Origin: Clostridiales bacterium
GTDB lineage: Bacteria > Bacillota > Clostridia > Christensenellales > Aristaeellaceae
NCBI GenBank assembly: GCA_017569285.1
Contig: CP069419.1
Coordinates: 1 to 64,000, forward strand
Length of the DNA stretch: 64,000 nt
Direction of reading: 5' to 3'
In this document: positions 1 through 8,626 of the stretch, piece by piece
How the letters are laid out: every line of letters starts with the position of its first letter
Numbering within the stretch: the first letter of the stretch is position 1
The notes under the pieces: generated by a model
The model's database searches: none
Seen by the model: the letters and a program-made list of their open reading frames with translations, nothing else
What the model was told of the DNA's origin: nothing
Program-made: the position numbers and the translations under genes

Positions 1-1347
1 ATGAACCAGGATACCATTGCCGCCATTGCGACACCGCCCGGGACGGGGGGGATCGGCATAATCCGGATGAGCGGGCAGGAAGCGGAACAAATCCTGAACC
101 GGATATTCCGGCCTGCCGGAGCAAAGATTCCCCTTGAAAACAGAAAACTGACTTACGGGCATATTATGGACGGAGACAGCATCCTGGACGAATGCATGGC
201 CGTTATGATGCGCGCCCCTGGAAGTTATACACGGGAGGATGTTGCGGAACTGCAGATACACGGAGGAATCCGGGTTATGAATACGGTTCTGGAGACCTGC
301 CTGAAGTGCGGGGCCAGACTGGCTGAACCCGGAGAATTTACGAAACGGGCGTTTCTGAACGGCCGGATTGACCTGAGCCGTGCTGAAGCAGTCATGGGAA
401 TGATCTCCGCACGGGGTGAACAGGAATACCGGAATGCTGTACGGCAGATGGAGGGCGGAACCGCTGACTTTATCCGCACAGCATCCGAGGACTTATACGG
501 ACTTCAGGCCGGCCTGGCCGCCTGTATCGATTATCCAGAGGAAATATCGGATGAAGAAGGTACGGATGCGCTGAAACCCGGACTGGAAAAGCTGATCAAC
601 ACACTGGAGGAGGCAATGGACGAGCGGTCTGCCCGCCTGATCCATGACGGACTCCAGGTCACCCTGTACGGAACACCCAATGCCGGAAAAAGCAGCCTGC
701 TGAATGCGCTGATCGGCCAGAACAAAGCGATTGTGACCGATATTCCCGGAACGACCCGGGACACCGTGGAAGGCGAGATTACGCTCGATGGTATCCGGGT
801 TCATTTCACCGATACTGCCGGACTGCGGGAAACCGAGGATCCGATCGAGAAAATCGGGGTGGAACGGTCGGAACAGGCAGTCAGGAATGCGGACATGACA
901 TTACTCGTCCTGGACGGATCCAGGAAGATGACAGAAGATGAAAAGGAAAGAATCCGGACGATTGCAGACCGGTGCATTGTACTGATCAATAAATCCGATA
1001 TACTGCAGGTTACGGAAGAAAAGGATATCCTGGATATCAATCCGGAAGCAGTATGCCTGACCGTATCGGCACTGGACCCGGAAACCCTGAAACCGCTGAA
1101 GGAAAAACTGAAAGAACAGGTCCGCGTTTCTGACCGGATGACAATTTCTCAGCCACGGCACCTGGATGCCGTCCGGCGGGCGGTGACAGCTCTGAAATCC
1201 GCGAAATCCACGCTGGACAGCATGACACCCGATATGGCTTCGACCGATCTGCAGGCAGCGCAGGCTGCACTGGCAGAGATTACGGGAGACCAGGCGGATG
1301 AAAAACTGCTGGACCGTATTTTTTCCACTTTCTGTGTGGGCAAATGA
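1..1347 (+). CDS. mnmE: tRNA uridine-5-carboxymethylaminomethyl(34) synthesis GTPase MnmE
   Basis: GTPase that, with MnmG, places the aminomethyl-type group on wobble uridine 34 of certain tRNAs. The 448 residues match the family's usual length. The N-terminal tetrahydrofolate-binding domain starts with the typical D-T-I-A-A-I-A-T-P-P stretch. The G domain shows the P-loop GTPNAGKS at about 224-231, DTAG at 271-274 and NKSD at 330-333. The chain ends with FCVGK, carrying the conserved C-terminal Cys of the family's FC[IL]GK motif. The start codon is the first base of the window, so its ribosome binding site and upstream neighbours are not visible. The partner gene mnmG, often directly downstream in Firmicutes, is absent here. 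Confidence 0.97.
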   Translation: MNQDTIAAIATPPGTGGIGIIRMSGQEAEQILNRIFRPAGAKIPLENRKLTYGHIMDGDSILDECMAVMMRAPGSYTREDVAELQIHGGIRVMNTVLETCLKCGARLAEPGEFTKRAFLNGRIDLSRAEAVMGMISARGEQEYRNAVRQMEGGTADFIRTASEDLYGLQAGLAACIDYPEEISDEEGTDALKPGLEKLINTLEEAMDERSARLIHDGLQVTLYGTPNAGKSSLLNALIGQNKAIVTDIPGTTRDTVEGEITLDGIRVHFTDTAGLRETEDPIEKIGVERSEQAVRNADMTLLVLDGSRKMTEDEKERIRTIADRCIVLINKSDILQVTEEKDILDINPEAVCLTVSALDPETLKPLKEKLKEQVRVSDRMTISQPRHLDAVRRAVTALKSAKSTLDSMTPDMASTDLQAAQAALAEITGDQADEKLLDRIFSTFCVGK

Positions 1348-1361
1348 GAGGAATGATGTCA

Positions 1362-2498
1362 ATGCCGGATATACAACGTGTTGTACGCGGACGCGGAAGC
1401 CTGAAAAAGATCATGGAACTTGCCGGAAAACTTGAAATCCGGCGTCCAATGATTGTCGGAGGAAACACGCTGACTTCCAGGCTGCTTCGCAAGGTACCGG
1501 AACTTCTGCCCGCGCCGGTATTCAGCGGGTTCCATCCCAACCCGGATCTGAGCGACGCGGCAGCCGGCGCTGAAATGTACCGGGCAAACGGCTGTGACGG
1601 AATTATATCGATCGGCGGCGGTTCAGCGATTGATACCGCAAAAGCAGTTCATACACTGCTTTTCTGCAAAAACCCGGAAACTGTCGCTGCCGGAAACCTG
1701 CCGGAAAAAATGAAAGTGCCCCATCTTGCAGTTCCCGGAACAGCCGGAAGCGGTGCGGAAGCGACACAGAATGCGGTTGTGTATGTAAACGGGAAGAAGG
1801 CGAGTCTGAGCCATCCGGACCTGAAACCGGACGGTGTGCTGCTGGATGCGGAACTGCTGGACAGCCTGCCGGAATACCATAAAAAAAGCTGCGCCATGGA
1901 CGCGCTTGCCCAGGGAATCGAAAGCTACTGGTGCGAGGCGGCCAATGATGACAGCCGGGTACATGCATATCTGGCGATCCTCGGTGTGCTCGACAACCTG
2001 AAGGCCTACCTGGCCGGAGATCCGCATGCTGCCGATGAAATGCTGGACGCCAGCTATCAGAGCGGAAAAGCAATCCAGATTACCCGGACAACTGCCGCAC
2101 ATGCTATGAGCTACCAGCTGACGAAAACGTTCGGGATCGCCCATGGACATGCAGTTATGCTGACACTGCCCACACTATGGGAAATGATGTCTGAAGATGA
2201 ACAAACGGCTCCCGTCCTGAAGGATCTCAGCCGCCTGATGCGCCTGGGCGATCCGCTGATGGCTCCGCGCCTGCTGCGCGGTGTCATGGCGGATATCGGA
2301 CTGATGGTTCCCGCATTTCCGGATGACCGGATCCTGGATATGCTGACAGATTCCGTCAATCCGGAAAGACTGGCGAACCACCCGGTGAAGCTCACCCGGA
2401 GTGAAATCCGGAACGCATATGTGAGATCCCTGCTTCCGATGGAAGATGCTGAACGGCAGGCATGCCTGGATATCTGGAAGTATTACGGAGCACAATAA
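1362..2498 (+). CDS. iron-containing (group III) alcohol dehydrogenase
   Basis: NAD(P)-dependent dehydrogenase of the Fe-ADH family, which interconverts aldehydes or ketones and alcohols; the substrate cannot be told from sequence. The GGGSAID nucleotide-binding signature and the D-A-L-A-Q-G-I-E and H-A-M-S ... H-G-H-A metal-binding blocks are all present. Several ATG codons crowd the end of mnmE. The one at 1362 sits 9 bases after GAGAGGA and is preferred over 1344, which overlaps the mnmE stop. It is packed tightly between mnmE and radC, so it is probably cotranscribed, although it has no obvious link to tRNA modification. The length of about 378 residues is normal for the family. Confidence 0.88.
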   Translation: MPDIQRVVRGRGSLKKIMELAGKLEIRRPMIVGGNTLTSRLLRKVPELLPAPVFSGFHPNPDLSDAAAGAEMYRANGCDGIISIGGGSAIDTAKAVHTLLFCKNPETVAAGNLPEKMKVPHLAVPGTAGSGAEATQNAVVYVNGKKASLSHPDLKPDGVLLDAELLDSLPEYHKKSCAMDALAQGIESYWCEAANDDSRVHAYLAILGVLDNLKAYLAGDPHAADEMLDASYQSGKAIQITRTTAAHAMSYQLTKTFGIAHGHAVMLTLPTLWEMMSEDEQTAPVLKDLSRLMRLGDPLMAPRLLRGVMADIGLMVPAFPDDRILDMLTDSVNPERLANHPVKLTRSEIRNAYVRSLLPMEDAERQACLDIWKYYGAQ

Positions 2499-2519
2499 AG
2501 GCAATAAGGAGGAATATCC

Positions 2520-3287
2520 GTGCCGGAACAAGAAACAGAAACAAACGGAAAAGCCTTGAAAGAAAATGATCCGGTTTCCAAAGCAGGCAGAAACCTGCAC
2601 GAAGGTCATCGCGAGGCACTCCGGAACCGGTTTATGAAGGAAGGCGGATTTGATCACTTTGAAGACCACCAGATCCTGGAACTGCTTCTGTTCTACGCGA
2701 ACGCCAGGCAGGATACCAATCCGACTGCCCATGAACTCCTGGACACATTCGGATCCCTGAAAGGAGTCCTGGAAGCACGGCCGGAAATGCTGACCACAGT
2801 GAAGGGAATCGGTCCGCAGGCAGCTACCCTGATCTCCATGGTTGTACCGCTTACGCGGGTATGGAACCGCTGTGCCATGGAAAAACCGGACCGGATCGGA
2901 AACAGCCGTGAGGCGGAAAAATACTGCCTCTCCCTGGTCGCCGGAAACAGGACAGAAAGATTTTACGTCATTGCACTGAATGCCCAGTGCAACGTGCTGG
3001 GAAGACGGCGTATTTCAGAAGGATCGCTGAGTGAAGTATCCGCGTATCCAAGGCTTGTAATGGAAACAGCCCTGAATTACAATGCCCACAGTGTGCTCCT
3101 GTGCCATAACCATCCGGGCGGGACATGCGCACCATCCCAGGAAGACATTGCATCCACGCTGCAGCTGCAAAGACTGCTGAACGGTGTCGGAATCCTGGTG
3201 CTGGATCATATTATTGTTGCCGGGAGTGTGACATACAGCATGATTGAGCATGGGGATATTGACTACCGGATTAAAAACAGGATTTAG
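2520..3287 (+). CDS. radC: RadC family JAB/MPN-domain protein
   Basis: RadC-type protein with an N-terminal helix-hairpin-helix region (T-V-K-G-I-G-P-Q at about 93-100) and a C-terminal JAB/MPN metalloprotease-like domain. The metal-site signature HNHPGG at 196-201 is followed by P-S-x-x-D. The family was long linked to DNA repair, but its molecular role is unsettled. The start is a GTG at 2520, fixed by AAGGAGGA 7-8 bases upstream. It lies 21 bases after the alcohol dehydrogenase and 9 bases before the next gene, in the same run. No residue of the metal motif is missing. Confidence 0.92.
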   Translation: MPEQETETNGKALKENDPVSKAGRNLHEGHREALRNRFMKEGGFDHFEDHQILELLLFYANARQDTNPTAHELLDTFGSLKGVLEARPEMLTTVKGIGPQAATLISMVVPLTRVWNRCAMEKPDRIGNSREAEKYCLSLVAGNRTERFYVIALNAQCNVLGRRRISEGSLSEVSAYPRLVMETALNYNAHSVLLCHNHPGGTCAPSQEDIASTLQLQRLLNGVGILVLDHIIVAGSVTYSMIEHGDIDYRIKNRI

Positions 3288-3296
3288 GAGAATCGG

Positions 3297-3926
3297 ATGG
3301 GAGAAAATCAGAACAGGAAAAGACACGGAGCGCTCCGCATTCTGACAGCACTGGTGCTGGCCGGAATTCTTGCTTACGGAGGAATTGTGGCAATGATATG
3401 CGTGGAGGAAGGAAAGGTGCCGAAAACGCTCGCAGTCCATGCGGACTATGATGCAATCATTGTTCTCGGAGCCCAGGTTAAACCGGACCGGACCCTGAGT
3501 GTCCAGCTGACCTGGCGGATGGATGCTGCGGCTGAAGCATATAAAAAGAAGAATGTACCGATTGTCGTATGCGGCGCCCGTGGGCCGGATGAACCCTGTA
3601 CGGAAGCGGAAGCAATGAAGGAATACCTTCTGGAAAAAGGAATTCCGGAGGATGTTATCCTGACGGACCCGCGATCCTTCAACACCAATGAAAACCTGGA
3701 GAATGCACAGGAGCTGCTGAAAGGATTTCAGAACATAAATCGCGTACTGATTGTGACAAGCGATTACCATGTTCCAAGATCCCTGGCCATTGCGCAGGAT
3801 CTTGGATTTGAGGCAGAAGGATACGGTGCGAAATGCCTTCCGGAACGCTGGCTCAAGAATCATGCCCGGGAAGCCCTGGCATGGTGCAAATACTGGGCGA
3901 AGAAATACCTCCGCCTGCCCCTGTGA
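3297..3926 (+). CDS. YdcF/SanA-like DUF218 membrane-anchored protein
   Basis: Has one N-terminal hydrophobic segment (about residues 13-32, after an Arg/Lys-rich start) followed by a DUF218 domain: I-I-V-L-G-A-Q-V, then V-V-C-G-A-R-G and a late V-T-S-D-Y-H-V-P-R-S block. DUF218 proteins such as SanA and ElyC are tied to envelope integrity and vancomycin tolerance, with poorly defined chemistry. The single anchor suggests the domain lies outside the membrane. AGGAG sits a few bases before the ATG. It is followed after 9 bases by rsmG. The exact role is unknown. Confidence 0.85.
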   Translation: MGENQNRKRHGALRILTALVLAGILAYGGIVAMICVEEGKVPKTLAVHADYDAIIVLGAQVKPDRTLSVQLTWRMDAAAEAYKKKNVPIVVCGARGPDEPCTEAEAMKEYLLEKGIPEDVILTDPRSFNTNENLENAQELLKGFQNINRVLIVTSDYHVPRSLAIAQDLGFEAEGYGAKCLPERWLKNHAREALAWCKYWAKKYLRLPL

Positions 3927-3935
3927 GGATACGGC

Positions 3936-4664
3936 ATGAAGGAAAAGATCAGAAGTATACTTGAGATCAACAGGATACCGGCCTCTCCGGAACTTCCCGA
4001 GCAGCTGGAAATATACCTGCGCCTGCTGAAGGAATGGAATTCGAAAATGGACCTGATTGCAGAAGCACCAGATGATGAAATCCTGGACCGCCACTTTGCA
4101 GACAGCCTGACCGTTCTCAGGACCGGCCTGATTCCGGATGATGTGAAGTGGATCGATGTCGGTACAGGCGCCGGGTTTCCCGGCCTTCCGCTGGCCATTG
4201 CGAGACCGGATATCCGGATGACACTAATGGATGCTCAGCAGAAAAGGCTGAACTTTCTGCAGGCTGTGATCAGAGAAACCGGCATTCCGAATGCGTGTAC
4301 AGTTCACATGCGCGCAGAAGAAGGCGCAAGGAATCCGGAATACCGTGAAAAGTTTGATATTGCATCTGCCCGTGCTGTTGCACCGCTGAATACACTGACT
4401 GAATATCTTCTGCCGTTTGTCAGAATCGGAGGCGCTGCACTGTGCTGGAAAGGCCCGGCACTCCGGGATGAACTTGAGGCAGGAAGGCGGTCAGCCCACC
4501 TCCTCGGCGGGAAACTGGAGATGCCGTATTCCTGCAGCATTGAAGGCAGAAACTGGGAACATATGATCCTTCCGATCCGCAAAACCGAAAAAACAGCGGC
4601 CGCCTATCCCCGAAAACCCGGGATGCCGAAGGCGAAACCGCTGGTAAGCCAGAAAGACGAATAA
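3936..4664 (+). CDS. rsmG: 16S rRNA (guanine(527)-N7)-methyltransferase RsmG (GidB)
   Basis: SAM-dependent methyltransferase that makes m7G527 in 16S rRNA; its loss gives low-level streptomycin resistance in several bacteria. The SAM-binding glycine loop DVGTGAGFPG is at 74-83, preceded by the family's D-R-H-F-A-D-S-L segment and followed by L-M-D-A-Q-Q-K-R-L-N-F-L. The 242 residues match the usual length. In many Firmicutes the order is mnmE-mnmG-rsmG; here three unrelated genes separate mnmE from rsmG. The gene converges on the ROK kinase with a gap of only 7 bases. Confidence 0.96.
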   Translation: MKEKIRSILEINRIPASPELPEQLEIYLRLLKEWNSKMDLIAEAPDDEILDRHFADSLTVLRTGLIPDDVKWIDVGTGAGFPGLPLAIARPDIRMTLMDAQQKRLNFLQAVIRETGIPNACTVHMRAEEGARNPEYREKFDIASARAVAPLNTLTEYLLPFVRIGGAALCWKGPALRDELEAGRRSAHLLGGKLEMPYSCSIEGRNWEHMILPIRKTEKTAAAYPRKPGMPKAKPLVSQKDE

Positions 4665-4671
4665 TCGAATG

Positions 4672-5541
4672 TCAGCTGACACGGGACAGCAGGTAAGCAC
4701 CGGTGATTCCACTGGCTGTACCCAGTCCGGGTTCGACAATATATGCGTTCATTCCATCCCCGAAAAGGGATTCCGGGATATATCCGTTGAGAAGCCGGGC
4801 AGTTTCTTTCCGGATCAGCGGAAACAGATGCTTCTGCTGCATGATACCGCCGCCCAGAATGATCATTTCCGGAGAGAATGCCATAATTGCGTTGACACAA
4901 AGCTGTGCAAGGTAATGCGCTTCCAGGTGCCAGGCCGGATGCCCCGCGGGCAGATCCCGTCCCGGAATTCCCCAGCGCTTTTCAACGGCAGGACCGGAAG
5001 CTAGACCTTCCAGACAGTGCCGATGATAGGGACAAAAACCATCCGGCGATGGGTCTTCCGGATCCGGCGGCAGCAGGATGTGTCCGATTTCCGGATGCAT
5101 GAGTCCGTGAACCGGCTTTCCGTGAATGATCAGCCCGCCGCCGATTCCCGTACCCACCGTGACATACAGGCAGGACTGTTTTCCACGCGCGGCGCCCAAT
5201 GAAAACTCTGCAAGGGCTGCGGCATTAACATCCGTATCAATTGAAACCGGAACCTGCAGGGCATCCGCAAAAGCCTGACGGAGCGGAAAATGACGCCAGG
5301 ACAGCTTGGGTGATTCCGTAACCGAACCATAAGCGGGGGATGCCGGATTCAAATCCAGCGGACCAAAGGAGCCAATTCCCAGTGAAGATATCCCTTTGCC
5401 GCTGAAAAAAGAAATCATTTCTGGCATTGTATCATCCGGAGCCCGTGTCGGAATGGAAACAGATTCCATCATATTTCCATGATCATCCATAACAGCCAGT
5501 ACCATCTTGGTACCGCCGGCTTCCAGTGCACCATACCGCAT
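4672..5541 (-). CDS. ROK family sugar kinase, fructokinase-like
   Basis: Phosphorylates a hexose with ATP in the cytoplasm. The N-terminal phosphate-binding loop E-A-G-G-T-K is followed by D-T-D-V-N-A-A-A-L-A-E, T-V-G-T-G-I-G-G-G and the metal site E-I-G-H-I ... C-P-Y-H-R-H-C-L-E-G-L. The CxxHxxC arrangement is that of the fructokinase branch of ROK enzymes. The frame is open further upstream, but the ATG at 5541 is preceded by GGAGGG and begins M-R-Y-G-A-L-E-A-G-G, the usual family start. About 289 residues, normal. It stands alone, facing rsmG. Confidence 0.9.
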   Translation of the reverse strand: MRYGALEAGGTKMVLAVMDDHGNMMESVSIPTRAPDDTMPEMISFFSGKGISSLGIGSFGPLDLNPASPAYGSVTESPKLSWRHFPLRQAFADALQVPVSIDTDVNAAALAEFSLGAARGKQSCLYVTVGTGIGGGLIIHGKPVHGLMHPEIGHILLPPDPEDPSPDGFCPYHRHCLEGLASGPAVEKRWGIPGRDLPAGHPAWHLEAHYLAQLCVNAIMAFSPEMIILGGGIMQQKHLFPLIRKETARLLNGYIPESLFGDGMNAYIVEPGLGTASGITGAYLLSRVS

Positions 5542-5745
5542 GGGTAACCCCTCCCTCCATCTGAAACGGATTATAGCAAAAGGATGCAGTGAAAGCAAAT
5601 ACGGGAATATCCAGGCAGACCGGATATACCGGTTCATTCCCCAACGGCAGGTTACGGATTCCAACCAGAAAAGAATGAACCAAACGCAATAACAGGATTC
5701 GATGAAATCAGATTGCTTTTCTGATCATAAAGTGAGGGAAACATA

Positions 5746-7269
5746 ATGAGAAACAAGAGAATACCGATGCTTATGTTCCTGGCTGTAATGATGGGCATAA
5801 TCTGCTTTCCGATGGCAAATGCGGATGAATTTCAGCCACTGGACCTTCCGGTCATTTACCTGAATATTGACGGCGGTGCAGCAGAAACAGAGCGGATGAA
5901 CAACAGCCCGGATCACAGCTACCGCTGTACAGGCACTATGGATATCCTTGTTCCGGACGGATATACCGGTTCCCAGGAAAATACCCGGGGAATCCGGCTG
6001 GAATATATCCGCGGGCGCGGGAACGGAACCTGGAATATGAGCAAAAAACCATACAAAGTCAAACTGCAGGACAAGGTCAACCTGTTCGGTATGGGAAAAA
6101 GCAAAACATGGGTTCTTCTTGCCAATTATTATGACGACAGCCTGATGCGCAACCGGCTTGTATCATGGCTGGGAGAAATGACCGGGCTGGAGTATACACC
6201 GGAAGGTGTGTTTACAGAAGTGGTCATGAACGGCGAATACCTGGGGAATTATTATCTGTGCGAACAGGTACAGCTGAACAAAAACCGGGTTGATATCGAT
6301 GAACTGAAGGAAGAGGACACTGATTATCCTGAAATCCAGGGAGGGTACCTGCTGGAATTCTGTCCGGATGAGTATGAAGCACCGTCTTCATTTGAAACAT
6401 CCCGCGGGCAATTATTCGGGAACATGGAACCGTCATTCGATCCGGATAAAGATGATTATGTGTCGGAAGCCCAGAAACAATATATACGGGAATACATCCA
6501 GAAAGCGGAAGATGCTGTTTTCAGCGAAGGAGAAGAATATCGGGATTATCTGGACCTGCAGAGTATGGCGGATTACTGGTGGATTATGGAATTCATCGAA
6601 AACGAAGATGCGTTCAGGACGGACAGCGCACATCTGTTCAAACCCCGGTATGAAGCAGACGGAAGCGAAGGGAAACTGCATTTCGGTCCGCTGTGGGATT
6701 TTGACGCCTCCCTGGGAAACGGCCAGTATGTAACGGGCGTTGTAAAGGGATTCAACAACACCACGATGATCTGGATGGATGAACTTCGGAAGAAGCCGGA
6801 AATGCAGAGTATACTCCGGGAACGCTGGTATAACCTGGACCAGCAGCTTGAAAGAATGACAGAGGAAGGCGGAGTCCTCGACCGGACATCCGCTGAAATC
6901 CGGAATTCATGGTACAGGGACGAAGAAAAGTGGCGCGATTCCAAGGAAGAATGCGGTATGGTATTCCTGCGGAACATTGATGAGGAAACCGAGCATATCC
7001 GGCAATGGATCAATCTGCGCCGGGAATGGATCAGCCGGAACCTGGACAAGCTGGATATACTTACCTATACGGTGACGTTCACGGGAGAGAATACAGAGGA
7101 AAGGGAGTATTCCGTATCCGCATTCAGCGGCATGGACCCATATGATTATTATCCGGATGAACCGGAGGCGGAAGGAAAGGAATTTGCAGGATGGGCGCTG
7201 GAAGACGGAACAATCGTTGATTATTTCATTGTTGAAGATGATACCGTACTGACAGCTGTTTTCAGATAA
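5746..7269 (+). CDS. secreted CotH kinase family protein
   Basis: CotH-type protein kinase-like protein; B. subtilis CotH phosphorylates spore coat proteins, but many relatives occur in non-spore contexts. A signal peptide spans residues 1-26 (cut near A-N-A-D). The CotH hallmarks are RGRGNGTWN at 89-97, followed by K-K-P-Y-K-V-K-L, the L-L-A-N-Y-Y-D-D-S-L-M-R-N block and G-P-L-W-D-F-D at 314-320, the metal/ATP-site signature. The last 70 residues look like a small beta-rich repeat of the InlB-B type (V-T-F-T-G-E ... F-A-G-W-A). It is therefore exported and probably works at the cell surface. GTGAGGGA precedes the ATG. A diguanylate cyclase follows after 43 bases. Confidence 0.85.
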   Translation: MRNKRIPMLMFLAVMMGIICFPMANADEFQPLDLPVIYLNIDGGAAETERMNNSPDHSYRCTGTMDILVPDGYTGSQENTRGIRLEYIRGRGNGTWNMSKKPYKVKLQDKVNLFGMGKSKTWVLLANYYDDSLMRNRLVSWLGEMTGLEYTPEGVFTEVVMNGEYLGNYYLCEQVQLNKNRVDIDELKEEDTDYPEIQGGYLLEFCPDEYEAPSSFETSRGQLFGNMEPSFDPDKDDYVSEAQKQYIREYIQKAEDAVFSEGEEYRDYLDLQSMADYWWIMEFIENEDAFRTDSAHLFKPRYEADGSEGKLHFGPLWDFDASLGNGQYVTGVVKGFNNTTMIWMDELRKKPEMQSILRERWYNLDQQLERMTEEGGVLDRTSAEIRNSWYRDEEKWRDSKEECGMVFLRNIDEETEHIRQWINLRREWISRNLDKLDILTYTVTFTGENTEEREYSVSAFSGMDPYDYYPDEPEAEGKEFAGWALEDGTIVDYFIVEDDTVLTAVFR

Positions 7270-7312
7270 CCATAAAGGGACGGAACAAAGGACAAGGAAA
7301 GAGGGAAGAAAA

Positions 7313-8131
7313 ATGGGAACGGATGGAATCAACAATGCAATCCTGCGATTCTTCAGGGATGATATCGGCGGAATCCTGATTACCGATCAGGAAGGGAATA
7401 TCCTTTATCATGACGACAGAACCGCTTTTGTCAAAACAGGAAAAACAAACTGGAAAGCGGTCTGTCCGGCTCCGGCTGCCGGACAAAAGGCAGAAACATG
7501 GGACCTGATGAATTCAGATACCGGCCGATCCTTTATGGTGACAACCTCCACTTTTGAGGATGGCGGAATCAAACAGATCCATCACCTGGTGGATACCAGC
7601 GTATATACCGGACTGTACCGGGATATGAGTGACTATTCCAGGATTCTTCAAAACGAAAGGGACCGGGACCGGCTGACGGGATTGTACAACAAAGGGAAAT
7701 TCATGGAGATGAAACGGACTTTGTTCCTGAAACAGGATACCATTGCCGTATTCAACATGGATGTAAACAACCTGAAACAAATGAATGACAATTACGGGCA
7801 TGAGGCGGGAGACCGGCTGATCCGAAAAGCAGCTGAAAGCCTGAAGAAGATTGAACACCGGAATGTGATGACTTTCCGGACAGGCGGGGATGAGTTTATG
7901 GCAGTTGCCCTGCATGTAAGCCGTGAAGAAGCTGAAGAAATCCTGGCCGAATGGGAAAGCGGACTGGAAAAACTGAACAGGGAGAAAGACGGAATTGAAT
8001 GCATCATTGCATGCGGATTTGCATACGGTGAACATGGATATGACCTGGAAGATGTTTTCAGGCAGGCTGATGAACGGATGTATGAGGATAAGAAGGCGAA
8101 AAAAGCGAAATCCGGACAGCCAGTGAGATAA
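7313..8131 (+). CDS. diguanylate cyclase with N-terminal PAS-like domain
   Basis: Makes cyclic di-GMP from two GTP. The N-terminal 100 residues (I-L-I-T-D-Q-E-G-N-I-L-Y) read like a PAS sensor. The GGDEF domain then runs from D-R-L-T-G-L-Y-N at about 119, with F-N-M-D-V-N-N-L-K and an intact GGDEF at 191-195. No RxxD inhibitory site lies upstream of GGDEF, so product inhibition by that route is unlikely. No membrane segment is seen; the protein should be cytosolic. It follows the CotH-like gene closely with its own GAAAGAGGGA ribosome binding site and is probably cotranscribed with it. Confidence 0.92.
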   Translation: MGTDGINNAILRFFRDDIGGILITDQEGNILYHDDRTAFVKTGKTNWKAVCPAPAAGQKAETWDLMNSDTGRSFMVTTSTFEDGGIKQIHHLVDTSVYTGLYRDMSDYSRILQNERDRDRLTGLYNKGKFMEMKRTLFLKQDTIAVFNMDVNNLKQMNDNYGHEAGDRLIRKAAESLKKIEHRNVMTFRTGGDEFMAVALHVSREEAEEILAEWESGLEKLNREKDGIECIIACGFAYGEHGYDLEDVFRQADERMYEDKKAKKAKSGQPVR

Positions 8132-8191
8132 AAAGTTTCAATGAATTAGAATTACGAACTTTCCGGACGACCTGTTCATCGGGACAGCATG

Positions 8192-8226
8192 AAAAACCCC
8201 CTGCAGAATAAAACTGCAGGGGGTTT
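8192..8226 (-). terminator. rho-independent terminator of the original tRNA-Leu
   Basis: A stem of about 12 bp (AACCCCCTGCAG with its complement) is followed on the minus strand by a T run. It sits just beyond the displaced tRNA-Leu 3' half, so it was probably the tRNA gene's terminator before integration. It may also stop transcripts from the diguanylate cyclase on the plus strand, although the T run on that side is weak. Confidence 0.75.
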
Positions 8227-8227
8227 G

Positions 8228-8282
8228 TGCGGATGGCGGGGGTCGAACCCGCACGCCGGTAAGGGCAGGGGATTTTAAGTCC
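8228..8282 (-). pseudogene. displaced 3' half of tRNA-Leu(UAA) (attL)
   Basis: On the minus strand this reads from the anticodon stem-loop (GGACTTAAAATCCCC) through a variable arm, a complete T arm (GCGGG/CCCGC with TTCGACC loop) and the acceptor strand CATCCGC. No 5' half is present next to it. Joined to the 5' half at 18953-18980 it would fold as a perfect tRNA-Leu(UAA). Its variable and T arms differ from those of the intact gene at 18898-18980. This is what is left when an element integrates into a tRNA gene and replaces its 3' end. Confidence 0.88.
8267..8282. repeat. attL core, 16-bp direct repeat
   Basis: AGGGGATTTTAAGTCC, identical to 18937-18952. It covers the 3' side of the anticodon stem, the anticodon loop and most of the 5' side of the stem. 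The sequences flanking the two copies differ on both sides, which marks it as the likely crossover segment. Confidence 0.85.
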
Positions 8283-8411
8283 GAAAATAACCGTTTTAAG
8301 CGATTTTTAACGGATGCCAACAATAACGCTCAATCCCTTACAAATAAAGCCTTTCAGCCGTTTTAATTGAGCAAACCGTTATGATATCTCAAAACCCAAA
8401 AATCAGATAGT

Positions 8412-8431
8412 AAACGACAAAATAAGCGACA
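8412..8431 (+). repeat. left arm-type repeats (AAACGACA / AAGCGACA)
   Basis: Two near-identical 8-mers at 8412-8419 and 8424-8431. The same word occurs three times at the right end (18791, 18810, 18822), in the same orientation. Short repeats shared by both ends of an integrated element are typical of integrase arm-binding sites. Confidence 0.5.
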
Positions 8432-8452
8432 CAATAGATGTTTTTTTATGGA

Positions 8453-8490
8453 ACCGGAGAACTGTTCTATAACAGTAATCCGGTCTTTTT
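8453..8490 (+). terminator. terminator insulating the element's left end
   Basis: The inverted repeat ACCGGA..ACTGTT / AACAGT..TCCGGT with a CTAT loop is followed by CTTTTT. No gene ends just upstream, so it probably blocks host transcripts from reading into the element. Confidence 0.7.
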
Positions 8491-8626
8491 ATCTAATAAT
8501 ATATTTGTATAGTACGAAATCAGCGAATATAGGTATATACGGCTTTTCTGCTTGTTTTTGTTGTAAAATCGATACGAAAGAAGTTTGTCAGATAAACCCA
8601 ATAAACTAAACGGAGCAAGTTGCAAG

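Larger units (their letters stand above)
8283..8626. other. left-end noncoding region of the element
   Basis: About 340 bases without a convincing gene. It holds a plus-strand terminator (8453-8490), two copies of an A-A-R-C-G-A-C-A word at 8412 and 8424 that recur at the right end, and further TAACG-rich words at 8287-8330. It most likely contains integrase binding sites and the insulator and promoter region for the small-gene train. No clear consensus promoter could be assigned. Confidence 0.6.

Noticed and set aside
3015-4094. Open frame of about 359 codons on the minus strand across radC, the YdcF-like gene and rsmG
   Set aside because: It spans three well-supported genes in antisense and has no ribosome binding site or domain.
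5746-7269. Evidence that the organism makes spores (CotH)
   Set aside because: CotH-type kinases are widespread in non-sporulating bacteria, and no spore-specific gene is seen nearby.
8228-8282. A second functional tRNA-Leu(UAA)
   Set aside because: Only the 3' half is present; the acceptor and D-arm partner strands are missing next to it.
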